A program made the position numbers and the translations under genes. From Burkholderiaceae bacterium (GTDB taxonomy: Bacteria; Pseudomonadota; Gammaproteobacteria; Burkholderiales; Burkholderiaceae): DNA of 14,691 nucleotides. The notes beneath the pieces are model-generated. The model saw nothing but the letters and a program-made list of their open reading frames with translations, was not told the origin of the DNA and ran no database searches. The stretch is from positions 1 to 14,691 of the forward strand of contig CANBPJ010000037.1 in NCBI GenBank assembly GCA_947371415.1. The letters run 5' to 3'. Positions within the stretch are counted from its first letter, which is position 1, and each line of letters starts with the position of its first letter. Positions 13,398-14,691 of the stretch are shown piece after piece.

Positions 13398-13422
13398 GTC
13401 GTTTAAAACGACATTGCGAGTA
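13398..13422 (+). promoter_or_regulatory. Shared palindromic element, copy 2 (upstream of the dehalogenase operon)
   Basis: GTCGTTTAAAACGAC at 13398-13412 is an inverted repeat (GTCGTTT/AAACGAC around one base), continuing ATTGCGAGTA. It is 35 bp before the dehalogenase start codon. A CATAAT -10-like hexamer lies at 13387-13382 on the minus strand, so the palindrome would overlap the -35 region. Apart from this and weak repeat remnants, 13363-13581 contains no gene. Confidence 0.55.
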
Positions 13423-13536
13423 CTGGTCGGCAATAAGTATTAATTAAATCGACGCAGGGATGTGAATTTGATTCAGCCTTTTAAAGGGCAGCTCTTGATG
13501 GGGGCATCAGAAAGAAATGGCATCTAACTCTGCCAA

Positions 13537-13580
13537 ACAAGTGGGCTATGTGGATTCTTGGTAGCCTAGGGCCTAGGATG
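13537..13580 (-). repeat. tRNA-tail/terminator repeat, copy J (decayed, 3' of the acyltransferase gene)
   Basis: GGATTCTTGGTAGCC aligns with the repeat spacer and acceptor part (GTTTCTTGGTGGCC). CCTAGGATG aligns with the distal edge of copy C (TCTAGGATG). The hairpin side is decayed (CAAGTGGGCTATG against GAAGGTGGTTTTGG) and cannot form the usual stem. Like the other copies, it directly follows a minus-strand gene. Confidence 0.4.
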
Positions 13581-13581
13581 C

Positions 13582-14433
13582 TTACTCTGCGGGGGCCATC
13601 TCCGCTCCAGCTGGTCTTTTGTAGCGGTTGTAAGACCACATATATTGATGTGGCTTTGAAAGTATCATCTCTTCAAAATAATGATTCATTTCTGTACAGG
13701 CATCAACTAGACAATCTGGAAATGCGTCTGTCATCAATCGACCCTTAATTAGCCAGCCCTTACCCAATCCCAGTCTTTCTGCCCCAACAAAAAGGATTGC
13801 CACGTTAGCTTGGCGAGCCAATTTAATTGGAAATGATGTTGTGTAAGCATATTGATTAAAAAATTTAGCCCAGACTCCATCGCCAATGCTAGGCACCTGA
13901 TCCGCCAATAGGCCAACTACATCACCTTTTACTAAAGCCCGTTTAATCTGACGAACCCCGCCAATATTTGCTTCAACAAACTCAATATCGGTATGTTTAC
14001 GTGATTTGAGCATAAGCTCATTCACCCATTTTTTTCGGGCTGACCTATACATCACTGTTGCTCTTGTATGCTCAGCAAAAATACGAGGCACTATTTCAAA
14101 TCCTCCAAAATGTGAAGCAAGAACAATTAAGCCTTTTCCATTGTTGGATAGCTCAATAACTTGATCCAAGTTTTCTATGGCAGCTTTAGCAATGGAGGAT
14201 TTTGGATGTCTCCAAATCCATAATGTGTCAGCAAACATCATTCCAGATTCAGCGGCCACCCTCCACGGGGTTGATTTGAATCCAGAATACTGGGCTGCGG
14301 TCTGATGATTTTGATAGAGGCGTCGTCGGTACCTGGGAGAAGACAAGTAAACCAATACACCGGTGCCAGCCCCAATAATTTGAATGACTGCCAATGGAAG
14401 TGAGCTAAAGAGCCTTAATATGAAATATAACAT
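13582..14433 (-). CDS. Lipid A biosynthesis (lyso)phospholipid acyltransferase, LpxL/HtrB type
   Basis: A 283-residue inner-membrane enzyme expected to transfer a fatty acyl chain to the lipid A precursor. An N-terminal hydrophobic segment (about 1-31) anchors it. The catalytic H-x4-E motif is L-A-S-H-F-G-G-F-E (H108, E113). Other family marks are M-Y-R-S-A-R-K-K-W (128-136), L-A-D-Q-V-P-S-I-G-D-G-V-W (176-188) with F-F-N-Q, and the closing Q-Y-M-W-S-Y-N-R-Y-K (263-272). The length is within the usual 280-310. LpxL and LpxM relatives cannot be told apart here, so I give no symbol. The Shine-Dalgarno before the ATG is weak. Repeat copy I lies upstream, between it and the next minus-strand gene. 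Confidence 0.92.
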   Translation of the reverse strand: MLYFILRLFSSLPLAVIQIIGAGTGVLVYLSSPRYRRRLYQNHQTAAQYSGFKSTPWRVAAESGMMFADTLWIWRHPKSSIAKAAIENLDQVIELSNNGKGLIVLASHFGGFEIVPRIFAEHTRATVMYRSARKKWVNELMLKSRKHTDIEFVEANIGGVRQIKRALVKGDVVGLLADQVPSIGDGVWAKFFNQYAYTTSFPIKLARQANVAILFVGAERLGLGKGWLIKGRLMTDAFPDCLVDACTEMNHYFEEMILSKPHQYMWSYNRYKRPAGAEMAPAE

Positions 14434-14452
14434 TGGCCATTCTAGACGCTAT

Positions 14453-14515
14453 CAAACAAAAACCACCCGAGGGTGGTTTTGGTGTTTCTTGGTGATCCGG
14501 GGCGGAATCGACCAA
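14453..14515 (-). repeat. tRNA-tail/terminator repeat, copy I
   Basis: A perfect nine-bp stem (14459-14467 with 14472-14480), loop CGAG, spacer GGTGTTTCTTGGT, then GATCCGGGGCGGAATCGACC. The complement has T-arm TCGATTCCGCC, acceptor-like CCGGATC and ACCA. It stands about 30 bp 3' of the partial gene at 14545 and should terminate it. Confidence 0.75.
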
Positions 14516-14544
14516 GTCTGAAGAGCTGCGGTCCTTTGTCTACC

Positions 14545-14691
14545 TTAATAAAAGGCACAGATAGGCAAAAGGATATTAACCGCTATAAATCCAGCCCCAA
14601 TATATCTAAGGGACACCTTATCCAGCCTCAAGGAAAAGTCTGGGTCCTTTTTTTGCTGGTAGCAATAAACCGAAATTAGTGAGGCAATTAC
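14545..14691 (-). CDS. C-terminal end of a probable membrane protein (partial)
   Basis: One minus-strand frame is open from the window edge to a TAA at 14547-14545, giving 48 residues: a hydrophobic start (V-I-A-S-L-I-S-V-Y-C-Y), a charged stretch (Q-Q-K-K-D-P-D-F-S-L-R-L-D-K) and a second hydrophobic segment (Y-I-G-A-G-F-I-A-V-N-I-L-L-P-I-C) ending in A-F-Y. The other two minus frames close early. The helix-loop-helix pattern and the repeat copy I terminator just beyond the stop, as for the other minus-strand genes, support a real gene end. The product is not recognisable. Confidence 0.5.
   Translation of the reverse strand, partial: VIASLISVYCYQQKKDPDFSLRLDKVSLRYIGAGFIAVNILLPICAFY

Noticed and set aside
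13565..13577. CCTAGGGCCTAGG palindrome as an operator
   Set aside because: It lies 3' of the acyltransferase gene and aligns with decayed repeat copy J, so the symmetry is likely by chance.
2013..14515. CRISPR array or integron attC array
   Set aside because: Repeats are hundreds of bases to several kilobases apart with genes between them. There are no cas genes and no integrase, and the hairpin is a uniform intrinsic terminator unlike attC.
14473..14679. Plus-strand 68-codon ORF near the right edge
   Set aside because: It begins inside repeat copy I and has no ribosome site. The opposite strand carries a better open frame with a hydrophobic pattern.

Overview
The window looks like chromosomal DNA of a small-genome freshwater betaproteobacterium. 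Polynucleobacter or a close Burkholderiales relative is my best guess. This rests on the protein types (CydAB short-Q-loop oxidase, Nu-class GST, LpxL-type acyltransferase, a possible phasin-type leader), moderate GC, tight gene packing and ordinary Shine-Dalgarno sites; no database was consulted. There is no rRNA, complete tRNA, CRISPR array, insertion sequence or phage module.

Layout. All genes are on the minus strand except two at 7194-8911. Position 14 down to 1 holds the first codons of a gene that runs out of the window, behind a leader with two matching dyads. Then come a BCP-type peroxiredoxin (195-755), a secreted SRPBCC-fold protein (786-1352), a frameshifted DUF1003 membrane protein (1383-1897), a lipoprotein Cu/Zn superoxide dismutase (2094-2618), a secreted TPR-like protein (2729-3175), a YoaK/DUF1275 membrane protein (3291-4052), a COG4315-type lipoprotein (4163-4558) and the cydAB quinol oxidase operon (4628-6996). 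A plus-strand membrane protein with an internal duplication (7194-7982) and a secreted alpha/beta hydrolase (8150-8911) follow. Back on the minus strand are a DUF3147 protein (8985-9317), a CDF metal-efflux protein (9377-10273), a 50-residue lipoprotein (10343-10495), an unknown secreted glycine-rich protein (10614-11063), an operon of type II haloacid dehalogenase and two GSTs (13362 down to 11266), an LpxL/HtrB-type acyltransferase (13582-14433) and the C-terminus of a probable membrane protein (14545-14691). No gene-free stretch exceeds about 220 bases.

Several genes suit a cell-envelope and oxidative-stress role (peroxiredoxin, SodC, bd-type oxidase, GSTs, metal efflux, lipid A acylation), but they are separate transcription units rather than one pathway.

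The most striking feature is a dispersed repeat of about 60-75 bp at ten gene borders between 2013 and 14515, always in the same orientation. Read on the minus strand, each copy has the 3' part of a tRNA (T-arm, 3' acceptor strand, CCA or CTA), a short spacer and a C(UUCG)G-type intrinsic terminator hairpin. It looks like a tRNA 3' end plus its terminator that has been copied across the region. Two genes are also visibly broken: DUF1003 by a one-base deletion and the YfcG-like GST by an in-frame TGA at codon 7. A 25-bp palindromic element is shared by the dehalogenase-operon and DUF3147 upstream regions.
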